From: Verrucosispora sp. NA02020
GTDB taxonomy: Bacteria; Actinomycetota; Actinomycetes; Mycobacteriales; Micromonosporaceae
NCBI RefSeq assembly: GCF_013364215.1
Contig: NZ_CP054923.1
Span: 6,262,001-6,326,000, forward strand
Length of the DNA: 64,000 bases
Reading direction: 5' to 3'
Every line of letters starts with the position of its first letter. Positions within the stretch are counted from its first letter, which is position 1. Shown piece after piece: positions 31,215-40,030 of this stretch. The position numbers and the translations under genes were made by a program. The notes under the pieces were generated by a model. The model searched no databases. It was not told the origin of the DNA and saw only the letters and a program-made list of their open reading frames with translations.

Positions 31215-31730
31215 TCAGTCCTGGTGGCGCTGCATCACCAGCGCGTCGGTGTTGCTCGGTTGGTAGTAGCCGCGCCGCACGCCGATCGGCTCGAAGTCGT
31301 ACGACGCGTAGAGGCGCTGGGCCGGCGCGTTGTCCGCCGCGACCTCCAGCAGCACGCTGCGTACGCGCCGCCGGGCGGCCTCGGCGAGCAGGGCCTCCAG
31401 CAGTACCCGCCCCACGCCCCGGCGGTGCGCGTCCCGGCGTACCGCGATGTTCTGCACCCACGCCTCGTCGGGCGGCGCGACCGCCAGCCCGGCGTAGCCG
31501 AGCACCGCGCCGTCGTCGTCGGTCGCGACCAGATAGAAGTGCCCGTGCGACAGTTCGTTCCAGAACATCGCCGCGGACCACTGCTCGGCGCCGAAGAGGT
31601 CCGCCTCGATCGGCAGCACCTCGTCGATGTGCCACCACCGGAACCGGCCGAGCCGCACCAGGTCACGCTGCTCCGGGTCACGCCGCCCGAGTTCACGCCG
31701 CACCGGATCGGTGCGTTGCCGCTCGCTCAC
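31215..31730 (-). CDS. rimI: Ribosomal protein S18-alanine N-acetyltransferase
   Basis: A 171-residue GNAT acetyltransferase: VQNIAVRRDAHRRGVGRVLL is the acetyl-CoA pyrophosphate loop and VAADNAPAQRLYASYDFEPI the typical C-terminal half. Its position between tsaB and tsaD supports RimI. The GTG start overlaps the tsaB stop as GTGA. The N-terminal about 25 residues are extended and Arg-rich. Confidence 0.9.
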   Translation of the reverse strand: MSERQRTDPVRRELGRRDPEQRDLVRLGRFRWWHIDEVLPIEADLFGAEQWSAAMFWNELSHGHFYLVATDDDGAVLGYAGLAVAPPDEAWVQNIAVRRDAHRRGVGRVLLEALLAEAARRRVRSVLLEVAADNAPAQRLYASYDFEPIGVRRGYYQPSNTDALVMQRHQD

Positions 31731-32404
31731 GGCAGGACCGTCTTGCGGGCGGTGGCCGCCACCGCGTCCGGCCGCCGCAGATAGAGCGGGGTCAGCGTCT
31801 CGCCGGGCGCGCCGGCCCGGATGCGTTCGGCGGCCAGGGCGGCCAGCGCGCACGCGTCCGGGTAGCGCGGCTCCGGCCACAGCGGCAGCCCGAGCGTCTC
31901 CGCGTACCGGTGCGCGCCGTCACCGACCGCCGCCGTGACGCCCAGCTCCCGGGCCCGCTCGGCGGCGACCGCCGGGGCACCGACCTCCGGCCCGACGAGC
32001 CGCTGCCCGGCGCCGTCGTAGACGGCCCAGTAGATCTCCCGACGCCGCGCGTCACCGGCGGCCAACACCGGCTCGCCGTTCGCCGCCGGGTATCCGATGG
32101 CGTCCAGGGAGCAGACACCGTACGTCGGTATGTCGAGCACCTGACCCATCGTGGCGGCGGTGACCAGCCCGACCCGCAGCCCGGTGAACGGCCCCGGGCC
32201 GAGCCCGGCGACGATCGCGTCGAGGTCGGCCGGGCGGGCGCCGACGTCGGTCAGCACCGCGTCGACCTGAGGCGCGAGCAACTCGCCGTGCGCGCGGGCG
32301 TCGACGGTGCACCGGTGCGCACGGGTCGTCACCGCCGTCGCGGTGACCTCGACCAGGGCCGCCGTCACCGCCGGCGTCGAGCTGTCCACCACGAGTACGA
32401 GCAC
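31727..32404 (-). CDS. tsaB: t6A modification protein TsaB
   Basis: A 225-residue protein that partners TsaD in t6A synthesis. Start VLVLVVDSSTPAVTAALVE and the block GLGPGPFTGLRVGLVTA are diagnostic. The GTG at 32404 is eight bases after TAGGCT, so translation is probably leaderless; longer frames upstream do not look like protein. First gene of tsaB-rimI-tsaD-ABM. Confidence 0.93.
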   Translation of the reverse strand: MLVLVVDSSTPAVTAALVEVTATAVTTRAHRCTVDARAHGELLAPQVDAVLTDVGARPADLDAIVAGLGPGPFTGLRVGLVTAATMGQVLDIPTYGVCSLDAIGYPAANGEPVLAAGDARRREIYWAVYDGAGQRLVGPEVGAPAVAAERARELGVTAAVGDGAHRYAETLGLPLWPEPRYPDACALAALAAERIRAGAPGETLTPLYLRRPDAVAATARKTVLP

Positions 32405-32584
32405 AATGAGCCAGCCTAGCCGCACCGCCGACCGCCTCGTGGCGCCCCGCCCGCCCCCGATCGAAGCACCCGCACCGGCAGCCACCGTCGCTACCGACAG
32501 TGATCGGGCAAGTACTTCCGTTCGCCGAGCAACTTCTGCTCCCGCCACCACCGTCCCACCTCCGGACAGAGGAGGAATGTCGAT

Positions 32585-33118
32585 TTGAAGGCCGCAGACG
32601 AGCAAGCGTTCCGGGAGTTCGTGACGTCCGAGATGGCGTCACTGCGCAAGCTGGCCTATGTGACCTGCGGGGACTGGCACGCGGCGGATGACGCGGTGGC
32701 CAACACACTGATCAAGCTGTACCCGCGCTGGCGCAAGGTGGAGCGCCCGGACCTGTACGCCAAGACCATGGTGTACCGGGCCGCCGTCGACGAGACGCGC
32801 AGGCCCTGGCGTCAGGGGCGGGAGCGGTCGGCCGGCTACGGCATTCCGGACGTTGCGGTGGACGACCCGAACGGCGCCACCGACGAGCGGCTACGGCTGC
32901 GCACGGCGCTGAACGCCGTACCCACCGGCCAACGGGCCGCCGTGGTGCTGCGTCACTACCTCGGACTCAGCCTGGAGGAGACGGCCCAGGTCCTGGGTTG
33001 CACCGTCGGCACGGCGAAGAGCCAGACGTCGCGCGGTCTCGCCAAGCTCCGCGAACTACTCGGAGCCGACCGGCTCAACAACATCGAGGACAAGGAATGG
33101 CATGTCGCAATTGCATGA
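32585..33118 (+). CDS. SigE-type ECF RNA polymerase sigma factor
   Basis: A 177-residue sigma-70 factor: region 2 (FREFVTSEMASLRKLAYVTC, ADDAVANTLIKLY) and region 4 (TGQRAAVVLRHYLGLSLEET, then GTAKSQTSRGLAKLRELL). The TTG at 32585 is the probable start, nine bases after GGAGGA. An ATG between them opens only a three-codon frame (Met-Ser-Ile-stop) whose TGA overlaps the TTG. The last 17 bases overlap the next gene, its probable anti-sigma. Confidence 0.85.
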   Translation: MKAADEQAFREFVTSEMASLRKLAYVTCGDWHAADDAVANTLIKLYPRWRKVERPDLYAKTMVYRAAVDETRRPWRQGRERSAGYGIPDVAVDDPNGATDERLRLRTALNAVPTGQRAAVVLRHYLGLSLEETAQVLGCTVGTAKSQTSRGLAKLRELLGADRLNNIEDKEWHVAIA

Positions 33119-34259
33119 GATCGTGGCGGCGGTGACCGTGGACGAGCCGCCCATGTCGCGTTCCGTCGACCAGATCGTCACGGCCGGCCGCAAGGCCGAA
33201 CGTCGCCGTCGGGCGGGATTCGCCTCCGCAGGTGCCGCCGGCCTGGTCGCGGCCGTGGTCGCCGGCACGTTCGCGCTGACGCCGGGTGCGCCGGAGCAGC
33301 CGACCACGATCGTCGCCGGGGCCGCCCCAGGCGCGGAGGCCACCTGGTCGGACGCGCCGCCGTTCAGCTTCACGTTCCGCGCGTTCGACGCCGGTCCGCT
33401 GCGCGTGCAGGACCCCGTGGTGGTCTCCCCCGCCTATCAGATCGCCTCGGTCTACATGGACGGCAGAGTCACCCACGACCGGCCGGTCGAGGATTCCGAG
33501 ACGCCCGTCCGTCGGAATGGGAAGCGCCCCCCGGCTGCCGGCACCGACTCGACCCAGCGACCGCTGTACGCCTACCTGACGCTCTACCGACCGGGCGCGT
33601 TCGACCCGGCGGGGATCGTCGGCGGCACCTCGTCGACGATCGCCGGCCGCCAGGCCGTCGAGTCGACCGTCGAGCCGGCCGGCCGGCAGTTGGCCTGGGA
33701 GTACGCCGACGACGCGTGGGCCGTGGTGACCGCGTACACCAGCACCCCCGACCCCTCCATCGCGGACCTGTCGGCGCTGGTCACCGCCCTGAAGCCGAGC
33801 CCGGCGGTGCCCGCCACGCTGCCGTTCCGGATCGGCTACCTGCCCGCCGGCCACACTGCGGTCGAGGCCGGCTCGCACGCCCTGCCCGGCCTGGTCGGCA
33901 TCGCGCAGGCCCGCGCGGGCAACTACGGTGGCGTGACCTACGCCGACCCGGCCCCGTCGACCACCGGCCTGACGTCGCCGTACGGCGACAACGAGAGCGC
34001 CACCATCCCGGGCAGTGTCAGCATCTACGTCATGCCCGCCTCCTCCTCCAACCAGCGGGCGAAGGCCGGCAAGACGAAGTGCTACCAGGCGTCGGGTGAC
34101 GCGTTCTGCAACCGCTGGACCACGGACGGCGCGGTGCAGGTGCAGGTGCTCGGCACCGGCGGGCTCTCCGTCGCGGAACTGACCAGGATCGCGGAGTCGG
34201 TCGAGGTGGCCGACGTGAACGACGAACTCACCTGGACCCCGGTGCCCCAGGCGCGGTAG
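33102..34259 (+). CDS. Single-pass membrane protein, probable anti-sigma partner
   Basis: A 385-residue protein with a cytoplasmic N-terminus of about 38 residues (PMSRSVDQIVTAGRKAERRR), one transmembrane helix (about 40-60), and a long extracytoplasmic part with a Cys pair (KCYQASGDAFC). The overlap with the sigma gene suggests co-translation and an anti-sigma role, though no ZAS or RskA motif is evident. Substrate or signal unknown. Confidence 0.6.
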   Translation: MSQLHEIVAAVTVDEPPMSRSVDQIVTAGRKAERRRRAGFASAGAAGLVAAVVAGTFALTPGAPEQPTTIVAGAAPGAEATWSDAPPFSFTFRAFDAGPLRVQDPVVVSPAYQIASVYMDGRVTHDRPVEDSETPVRRNGKRPPAAGTDSTQRPLYAYLTLYRPGAFDPAGIVGGTSSTIAGRQAVESTVEPAGRQLAWEYADDAWAVVTAYTSTPDPSIADLSALVTALKPSPAVPATLPFRIGYLPAGHTAVEAGSHALPGLVGIAQARAGNYGGVTYADPAPSTTGLTSPYGDNESATIPGSVSIYVMPASSSNQRAKAGKTKCYQASGDAFCNRWTTDGAVQVQVLGTGGLSVAELTRIAESVEVADVNDELTWTPVPQAR

Positions 34260-34290
34260 CCCCTGGCCGACACCGACGATCCCGCTCGTC

Positions 34291-34326
34291 CGGCGCCGTG
34301 TCCCCGCCCCCGGGGGCACGGCGCCG
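34291..34326 (+). terminator. Terminator after the sigma/anti-sigma pair
   Basis: A 10-bp perfect outer stem (cggcgccgtg and complement) extended by C/G runs, 31 bp after the stop codon and 48 bp before the subtilase start. Confidence 0.75.
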
Positions 34327-34374
34327 TCGCCTGCCACCGTCCCTCATTTGTCCACAATGGAGGAACACGAGTCC

Positions 34375-37300
34375 ATGCGCCCCAGAAGATTCCTACCGGC
34401 CGCCGTGGCCCTGCTGCTCGCGGCCGGTCTCGTTCCGGCGTCCCCGGCAGCGGCCGACGCGGCCGGGGCGGCTGCGCCCTCCGGCGGCGGTCGGACCGCG
34501 ACGCTGATCACCGGTGACCGGGTCACCGTGACCACCGACGGCGGCGTCAGCGTCGTCCCGGGCCCGGGACGGTCGGAGATTCCGATGCTGACCAGCACGA
34601 TCGCCGGCCGGGTACGGGTGGTGCCGGCCGACGCGCTGCCGCTGTTGCGGGCGGACCGACTCGACCCACGGCTGTTCGACGTGACCGGGCTGCTCGCCGA
34701 CGGGTACGACGACGACCGACGTGCCGACCTGCCGATCATCGCCTCCACCGACAGTGGCGTCGACGGCACGATCGTGCACCGGATGACCAGCTTCCCGGCC
34801 ACCGCGATGCACACCCGCAAGCAGGGCCTCGACCGGCTCTGGTCGGGGCTGACCCGCAAGGGCGCGAAGGGCAAGGTCTGGCTGGACGCCGTCGGGCGTT
34901 TCAGCGGCGCCGAGGGTATCCAACAGATCGGCGCCCCGAGCGCCTGGCAGGCCGGCCTGACCGGCCGGGGTGTCACCGTCGCGGTGATCGACAGCGGGAT
35001 CGACGCCACCCACCCCGACCTGGTCGGCCGGGTAGCCGCCCAGGTCGACTTCTCGCCGGTCTCCGAGGGCGGCGTACCCACCAGCGACGACGTCCGCGAC
35101 CTGATGGGACACGGCACGGCCGTCGCCGCCGTCGCCGCCGGCAGTGGGGCCGCCTCGGCCGGCCGGTACCGGGGCGTCGCCCCCGAGGCGACGATCATCG
35201 ACGCCAAGACCGGTGACTGGGACTCGACCGAGTCGGCGGTGATCGCCGCGATGGAGTGGGCAGCCGGCCCGAAGCGCGCCGCAGTCGTCAACATGAGTCT
35301 CGGCTTCCCGGACACCCCCGGCGACGACCCCCTGGAGATCGCCCTGCGCCGCCTGAGCGAGCAGCACGGCACGCTCTTCGTGGTCGCGTCCGGCAACAGC
35401 GGCGACAACGGCAACAACCCGAACGCCGCCCAGGACTACGACGTCGGGTCACCGGCAACCGCCGATGCCGCGCTGGCCGTCGGCGCGGTCGACCACGACG
35501 ACCGGCTGGCGTCCTTCTCCAACCGGGGCCCACGTCTCGGCGACGACGCCGTCAAGCCCGACCTCACCGCGCCCGGCGTCGACGTCACCGCTGCCCGCAG
35601 CACCGACGCGTACGGCACCGGCCCCTACACCGACGGCCTGTGGGGCACCTCCTTCGCGGCGCCGCACGCGGCCGGCAGTGCCGTCCTGCTCAAGCAGAAG
35701 CACCCGGACTGGACCGGAGACATGATCAAAGCCGCGCTGATGGGTACGGCCCGACCGGCGTCGGGCGTCAGCGTGTTCGCTCAGGGCGCCGGGCGCGTCG
35801 ACGTGGCCGGCGCGCTCGCCGGTACGGTCCTCGCCGACCCGCCCAGCCTGAGCCTCGGCACCCACACGTTCCCGCACACCGGCGCCGCGCCGACCAGCGG
35901 GACGGTCACCTACCGCAACACCGGCACCACGCCGCAGACCCTACGACTGAGCCTGACCGTGGACGGGCCGCAGACGGCGCCCACCTCCGGGATGTTCCGG
36001 GTGAACCCGTCGACGCTGACCGTGCCGCCCGGCGGCAGTGCCCATGCCACCGTCACGGCCACCGCCTCGACGACGGCACCGGCCGGGCCGTACTCCGGGC
36101 GGCTGACCGCCGGCACCGGCGACGGCAAGCGGCTGACCACGCCGGTCGGGTTGGTCCGGGAGGCCGCCACCCACTCCCTGACGCTGCGGCATCTCGGCGC
36201 GGACGGTCAGGAGACCCGGGACTTCTACACCACCGTCGTGGGCCTGGACATCCCGTACACGTACGACTCGCTCCACCACTACGACGACGAGCAGGGCAGT
36301 GAGATCACCATCCGGGTGCCCGAGGGGCGCTACGCGGTCGTGTCGCAGATGTTCTCCCACCTGCCGGAGCTGACCTATCTGGCGCACACGAACCTGGCCG
36401 TGCGGGCCGACACCGACCTCACGCTCGACGAACGGGTCGGGCGTCCGGTCCAGGTCAGCGTGCCGGCAGCCGACGCGGTCCGCTCCGACAGCACCGTCCA
36501 GGTGGGCGTCCGCTCCGGCAACTCCTGGGTGACCGTCGGCGGCAGCAGCAACGCGTCGACCCGGATGCGGACGGCCCAGATCGGCGGGACCGGCAGCCGG
36601 GACGAGTTCGTCTCGGTGATCGGCACGGCGTTCGCCGACGGATCGGACCCCAGCCGGTACGCGTACCAGCTCGCCTGGCACCGGCCCGGCGCGCTGCCCA
36701 CCGGCTTCACCAGGTCCGTCACGGCCGGAGAACTCGCCGTGGACCGGACCTCCGCCCGCGCCCAGGCCCCGGAGGGCCCGGCCGCGATGCAGTCGGCGCC
36801 GATCGTGCCGGGCTATCCGCTGACCCCGGCGTACGCCTCCACGCCGCTGGCGCAGACCCGCCACTTCAACACCGACGGCGGCATCAGGTGGGCCTCGCGG
36901 GTGTTCCAGTACTCGGACGAGGCCGTCGACTACTACACCGTCACCACGGCCGGACCGGCGATCGCCTACCGGCCCGGGCGGACCTACACCTCCACCTGGA
37001 ACGCCCCGATCGTCGCGCCCTGCCCGACCGCCGGTGGCGGGTGGTCCGGCGACCAACTGGTCGTGCGGGTCGCCCCCTACTGCGACAGCGCCGGCCACCC
37101 CGGCCACGTCGAGCAGGAAACCCTCTCCGGTACGACCACCCTCTACCGCAACGGCACCGAGGTGGCCACCTCGGACCTGCCCGGTCACGCCCGATTCACC
37201 GTGCCGCCCGTACCGGGCAGTTACCGGCTCCACGTCGAGTCCACCCGGGCGGCCTCGTTCGGCCTGTCCACCCGGGTCACCGCCGACTGGACGTTCACCC

Positions 37301-37611
37301 GGCCGGTGACCGCGTCGCGCCTCATGGCGGTCCGCATGGCGCCGACCCTGGACGCCACCGGCACGGCACCCGCCGGCCGGTCCTTCACCATCCCGATCAG
37401 CAGCGCCGACGCCACGTCGGTCGGCCTGCGGGTCTCCTACGACGACGGCGCCACCTGGAAGTCGACCCCGGTCACCCGCACCGGCGCCGGCACCTTCCTC
37501 GGTACGGTCCGCCACCCGGCCGCCCCCGGGTACGTGTCCGTGCAGGTCACGGCCAGAGGTAGCGCCACCAGCCTGACCGAGACGGTGGTTCGCGCGTACC
37601 GGATCGGCTGA
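34375..37611 (+). CDS. Large secreted S8 (subtilisin-type) serine peptidase
   Basis: A 1078-residue secreted protease: signal peptide (RRFLPAAVALLLAAGLVPAS), a propeptide of about 150 residues, and a catalytic domain with Asp in VAVIDSGIDATHPDL, His in MGHGTAVAAVAAG and Ser in GTSFAAPHAAGSA. About 600 residues of beta-rich C-terminal modules follow. I chose the ATG at 34375 because GGAGG lies 11 bases upstream; the upstream ATG at 34357 overlaps that GGAGG. A DnaA-box-like ttgtccaca is at 34348. Probably nutritional; its link to the adjacent sigma factor is a guess. Confidence 0.88.
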   Translation: MRPRRFLPAAVALLLAAGLVPASPAAADAAGAAAPSGGGRTATLITGDRVTVTTDGGVSVVPGPGRSEIPMLTSTIAGRVRVVPADALPLLRADRLDPRLFDVTGLLADGYDDDRRADLPIIASTDSGVDGTIVHRMTSFPATAMHTRKQGLDRLWSGLTRKGAKGKVWLDAVGRFSGAEGIQQIGAPSAWQAGLTGRGVTVAVIDSGIDATHPDLVGRVAAQVDFSPVSEGGVPTSDDVRDLMGHGTAVAAVAAGSGAASAGRYRGVAPEATIIDAKTGDWDSTESAVIAAMEWAAGPKRAAVVNMSLGFPDTPGDDPLEIALRRLSEQHGTLFVVASGNSGDNGNNPNAAQDYDVGSPATADAALAVGAVDHDDRLASFSNRGPRLGDDAVKPDLTAPGVDVTAARSTDAYGTGPYTDGLWGTSFAAPHAAGSAVLLKQKHPDWTGDMIKAALMGTARPASGVSVFAQGAGRVDVAGALAGTVLADPPSLSLGTHTFPHTGAAPTSGTVTYRNTGTTPQTLRLSLTVDGPQTAPTSGMFRVNPSTLTVPPGGSAHATVTATASTTAPAGPYSGRLTAGTGDGKRLTTPVGLVREAATHSLTLRHLGADGQETRDFYTTVVGLDIPYTYDSLHHYDDEQGSEITIRVPEGRYAVVSQMFSHLPELTYLAHTNLAVRADTDLTLDERVGRPVQVSVPAADAVRSDSTVQVGVRSGNSWVTVGGSSNASTRMRTAQIGGTGSRDEFVSVIGTAFADGSDPSRYAYQLAWHRPGALPTGFTRSVTAGELAVDRTSARAQAPEGPAAMQSAPIVPGYPLTPAYASTPLAQTRHFNTDGGIRWASRVFQYSDEAVDYYTVTTAGPAIAYRPGRTYTSTWNAPIVAPCPTAGGGWSGDQLVVRVAPYCDSAGHPGHVEQETLSGTTTLYRNGTEVATSDLPGHARFTVPPVPGSYRLHVESTRAASFGLSTRVTADWTFTRPVTASRLMAVRMAPTLDATGTAPAGRSFTIPISSADATSVGLRVSYDDGATWKSTPVTRTGAGTFLGTVRHPAAPGYVSVQVTARGSATSLTETVVRAYRIG

Positions 37612-37614
37612 TCC

Positions 37615-37660
37615 GAGGTGCCCCTTCACGTCGCCGCACGGGGATGTGAAGGGGCACCTC
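37615..37660. terminator. Bidirectional terminator, subtilase / ung
   Basis: Perfect 15-bp stem (gaggtgccccttcac and complement) with a 16-nt loop between convergent genes. Confidence 0.85.
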
Positions 37661-37674
37661 AGCGCACCAACGGC

Positions 37675-38376
37675 TCAACCGGCGGTGCGCTCCCAGTCGA
37701 CGGTGGGCAGGCCGGCGTCGGCGAGGGCCTTGTTGGCCGCGCTGAACGGCCGGCTGCCGAGGAAGCCACGCGGGTTCATCGGGCTGGGGTGGCCCGCCTC
37801 CAGCACCACGTGCTGCGGATTGGTGACCAGCGCCGCCTTCTTGCGCGCGTAGCCACCCCAGAGCAGGAACACCACGCGCGACTCCTGGGCGTCCAGCGCC
37901 CGGATGGTGGCATCGGTGAACTCCTCCCACCCCCGGTTGGCGTGCGAGCCGGGAGTGCCCTGCCGCACCGTCAACACCGAGTTGAGCAGCAGCACCCCCT
38001 GTGCCGCCCAGCCGTCCAGGTTGCCGCTGCGCGGCTTGGGCACGCCCAGGTCCTCGCCCAACTCCTTGAAGACGTTGCGCAACGACGGCGGCACCGAGAC
38101 CCCCTCGCGCACGCTGAAACTCAACCCGTGCGCCTGGCCGACCCGGTGATAGGGGTCCTGCCCGAGGATCAGCACCCGGCAGGCCGACGGCGCGCAGAGT
38201 CGGTAGGCGGAGAAGAGGTCCTCGACCGGCGGGAAGACCGTCTGGGTCGCGTACTCCCCGGCGACGAAGTCGGCCAACGCGGCGGTGCGGGCCGGGTCGA
38301 GGTGCGGGGCGAGCACCTCGCGCCACGCCTCGGGAAGCAGGGCCGGCAGGTCGAGGGCGGGGGTGTCGTCGGGCAT
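37675..38376 (-). CDS. ung: Uracil-DNA glycosylase, family 1
   Basis: Removes uracil from DNA. In its 233 residues the water-activating loop GQDPYHRVGQAHGLSFSV and the minor-groove loop GHPSPMNPRGFLGSRPFS are intact. The ATG at 38376 gives the family start (MPDDTPALDL); a GTG-like extension upstream is weaker. It lies downstream of the tsaE gene on the same strand, 74 bp away. Confidence 0.95.
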   Translation of the reverse strand: MPDDTPALDLPALLPEAWREVLAPHLDPARTAALADFVAGEYATQTVFPPVEDLFSAYRLCAPSACRVLILGQDPYHRVGQAHGLSFSVREGVSVPPSLRNVFKELGEDLGVPKPRSGNLDGWAAQGVLLLNSVLTVRQGTPGSHANRGWEEFTDATIRALDAQESRVVFLLWGGYARKKAALVTNPQHVVLEAGHPSPMNPRGFLGSRPFSAANKALADAGLPTVDWERTAG

Positions 38377-38450
38377 CGGCGGCCTTTCACCGGTCGGAAC
38401 GTTTCCGGGCACTGTAGGCAGTGGGTACGACAGCGTTCGGCGCAGGGCCG

Positions 38451-38939
38451 TCAGCGCGGGACGGTCAACTCGGCCAGCCGGGCCGCCCAGTCGCCACCGA
38501 CCGGCTCCAGCCCGACGACCCGGGTGTCGTCGTCACGCCGGTCCATCTGGATCCGCAGGTGTGCGTCGACCAGCTGCTCGACCAGCCCCTCGCCCCACTC
38601 GACCACGGTGACCGAGTCCTCCACCGAGGCGTCCAGGTCCAGGTCGTCGATCTCGGCCCGGGGGTCGCTCGCGGCACCCAGGCGGTACGCGTCGGCGTGC
38701 ACCAACGCCACCCCGCGTCCGGTCGCCGGGTCCGGCCCGTGCACCCGGGCGATCACGAAGGTCGGCGAGGTGATGTCGCCGAGCACGCCCAGCCCGGCAC
38801 CGACCCCCTGGGTCAACGCGGTCTTGCCGGCACCCAGCGGCCCGGTCAGGAGCACCAGGTCACCGGCGCGCAGCAGCCGCGCGAGGCGCCGCCCGAAGGC
38901 GTGCGTGTCCGCGACGGTCGGCAGCTCGAAACGGGTCAC
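38451..38939 (-). CDS. tsaE: t6A ATPase TsaE
   Basis: A 162-residue ATPase that drives turnover of the TsaB-TsaD complex: P-loop TGPLGAGKTALTQGVG, SPTFVIARVH, and VVEWGEGL near the end. The GTG overlaps the stop of the hydrolase gene as GTGA, so the two are coupled. It is separated by 6 kb from the other t6A genes. Confidence 0.93.
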   Translation of the reverse strand: MTRFELPTVADTHAFGRRLARLLRAGDLVLLTGPLGAGKTALTQGVGAGLGVLGDITSPTFVIARVHGPDPATGRGVALVHADAYRLGAASDPRAEIDDLDLDASVEDSVTVVEWGEGLVEQLVDAHLRIQMDRRDDDTRVVGLEPVGGDWAARLAELTVPR

Positions 38940-40030
38940 GGGCGGTCCCGCTCGCACGAGTCGAGGAAGCGGCTGACCGCGATGTTGACCTCGTCGGCGT
39001 GCTCCAGCATCACCACGTGCCCACTGTCGTGGATCTTGACGAACTCGGCGTGCGGCAGCCGCCGGACGATCTCCTCGGAATGCGTCACCGGCGTGATCAT
39101 GTCCTTGTCTCCGACGATCACCAACACCGGCGTGTCCTCCAACGCGGCCAGCGCCGGGAACCGCGAGTGCGTCGCCAGCGTACGCAGATAGCGGGTCACC
39201 GTGTCGGCCGAGGTACGCGAGTTCATCTCCTCCACGTACGACACCAGCGACGGGCTCGGCTTACGGGTGCCGAAGCCGTACCTGCGGGTGAGCAGCCAGG
39301 CCACGTTGCTGGTGGACTTGCGGGCCCGGTCGATCACCGTCCCGCCGTAGCGGGTGACGTAGCCGGCCGTGTAGAGCACCGGCGCGCCGACGCGCCCGAG
39401 CAGAGCGGGCGCGACCAGCTTCGTCTCCGCCAGCAGACCGCCGGAGGTGGCCATCAGCACCGTGCCCACCACCCGGTCGTCGAACATCTCCGGGTACAGC
39501 TCGGCCAGCGACATGATGGTCATGCCGCCCATCGAGTGCCCGATCAGGACCAGCGGCCCGTCCGGTGCCACCTCGTCGATCACCCGGCGCAGCGTGTGGC
39601 CGAGCGCGACGAGGTCGTACTCGCCGCCCTCCAACCGCCCCGAACGGCCGTGACCGGGCTGGTCGTACGCCACGATCCGGTGCTCGCCCCGCCCGGCCAG
39701 CATCTTGCGCTGGAAGTGGAACGTGCCCATGTCCAGGCAGAAACCGTGCACCAGCACGACCGTCGGGTTGCCCGCGACCGGACGGATCGGCTCGACCACC
39801 TCGACGTGCACGTCGGTGCCGTCGGGCAGCTCCAACCGGTGCGCCGCGTCGTAGTGCTGCTCGCCGAAGACCTCGTCGACGTACGGATCGGCCGGGTCGG
39901 CCTTGAGTCGGCGGACCAGGGCCCGTTCCGTGGCGACACCGGCGGCGAGCCCGGCGGCGGCCACGCCGAGTGCCGCACCGACCAGCCCGGCGGCCCGGCC
40001 GGCGGCGGTACGCGGTCGGGGGACCCTCAC
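38936..40030 (-). CDS. Alpha/beta-fold hydrolase, membrane-associated
   Basis: A 364-residue hydrolase with an N-terminal hydrophobic helix (AAGLVGAALGVAAAGLAAGV). Catalytic elements: oxyanion region VVLVHGFCLDMG, nucleophile Ser in IGHSMGGMTIM, acid in VIVGDKDMITP and His in DSGHVVMLEH. The family is regularly found between alr and tsaE in actinomycetes; its substrate is unknown. The GTG start overlaps the alr stop, with GGAGGG upstream inside alr. Confidence 0.88.
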   Translation of the reverse strand: MRVPRPRTAAGRAAGLVGAALGVAAAGLAAGVATERALVRRLKADPADPYVDEVFGEQHYDAAHRLELPDGTDVHVEVVEPIRPVAGNPTVVLVHGFCLDMGTFHFQRKMLAGRGEHRIVAYDQPGHGRSGRLEGGEYDLVALGHTLRRVIDEVAPDGPLVLIGHSMGGMTIMSLAELYPEMFDDRVVGTVLMATSGGLLAETKLVAPALLGRVGAPVLYTAGYVTRYGGTVIDRARKSTSNVAWLLTRRYGFGTRKPSPSLVSYVEEMNSRTSADTVTRYLRTLATHSRFPALAALEDTPVLVIVGDKDMITPVTHSEEIVRRLPHAEFVKIHDSGHVVMLEHADEVNIAVSRFLDSCERDRP

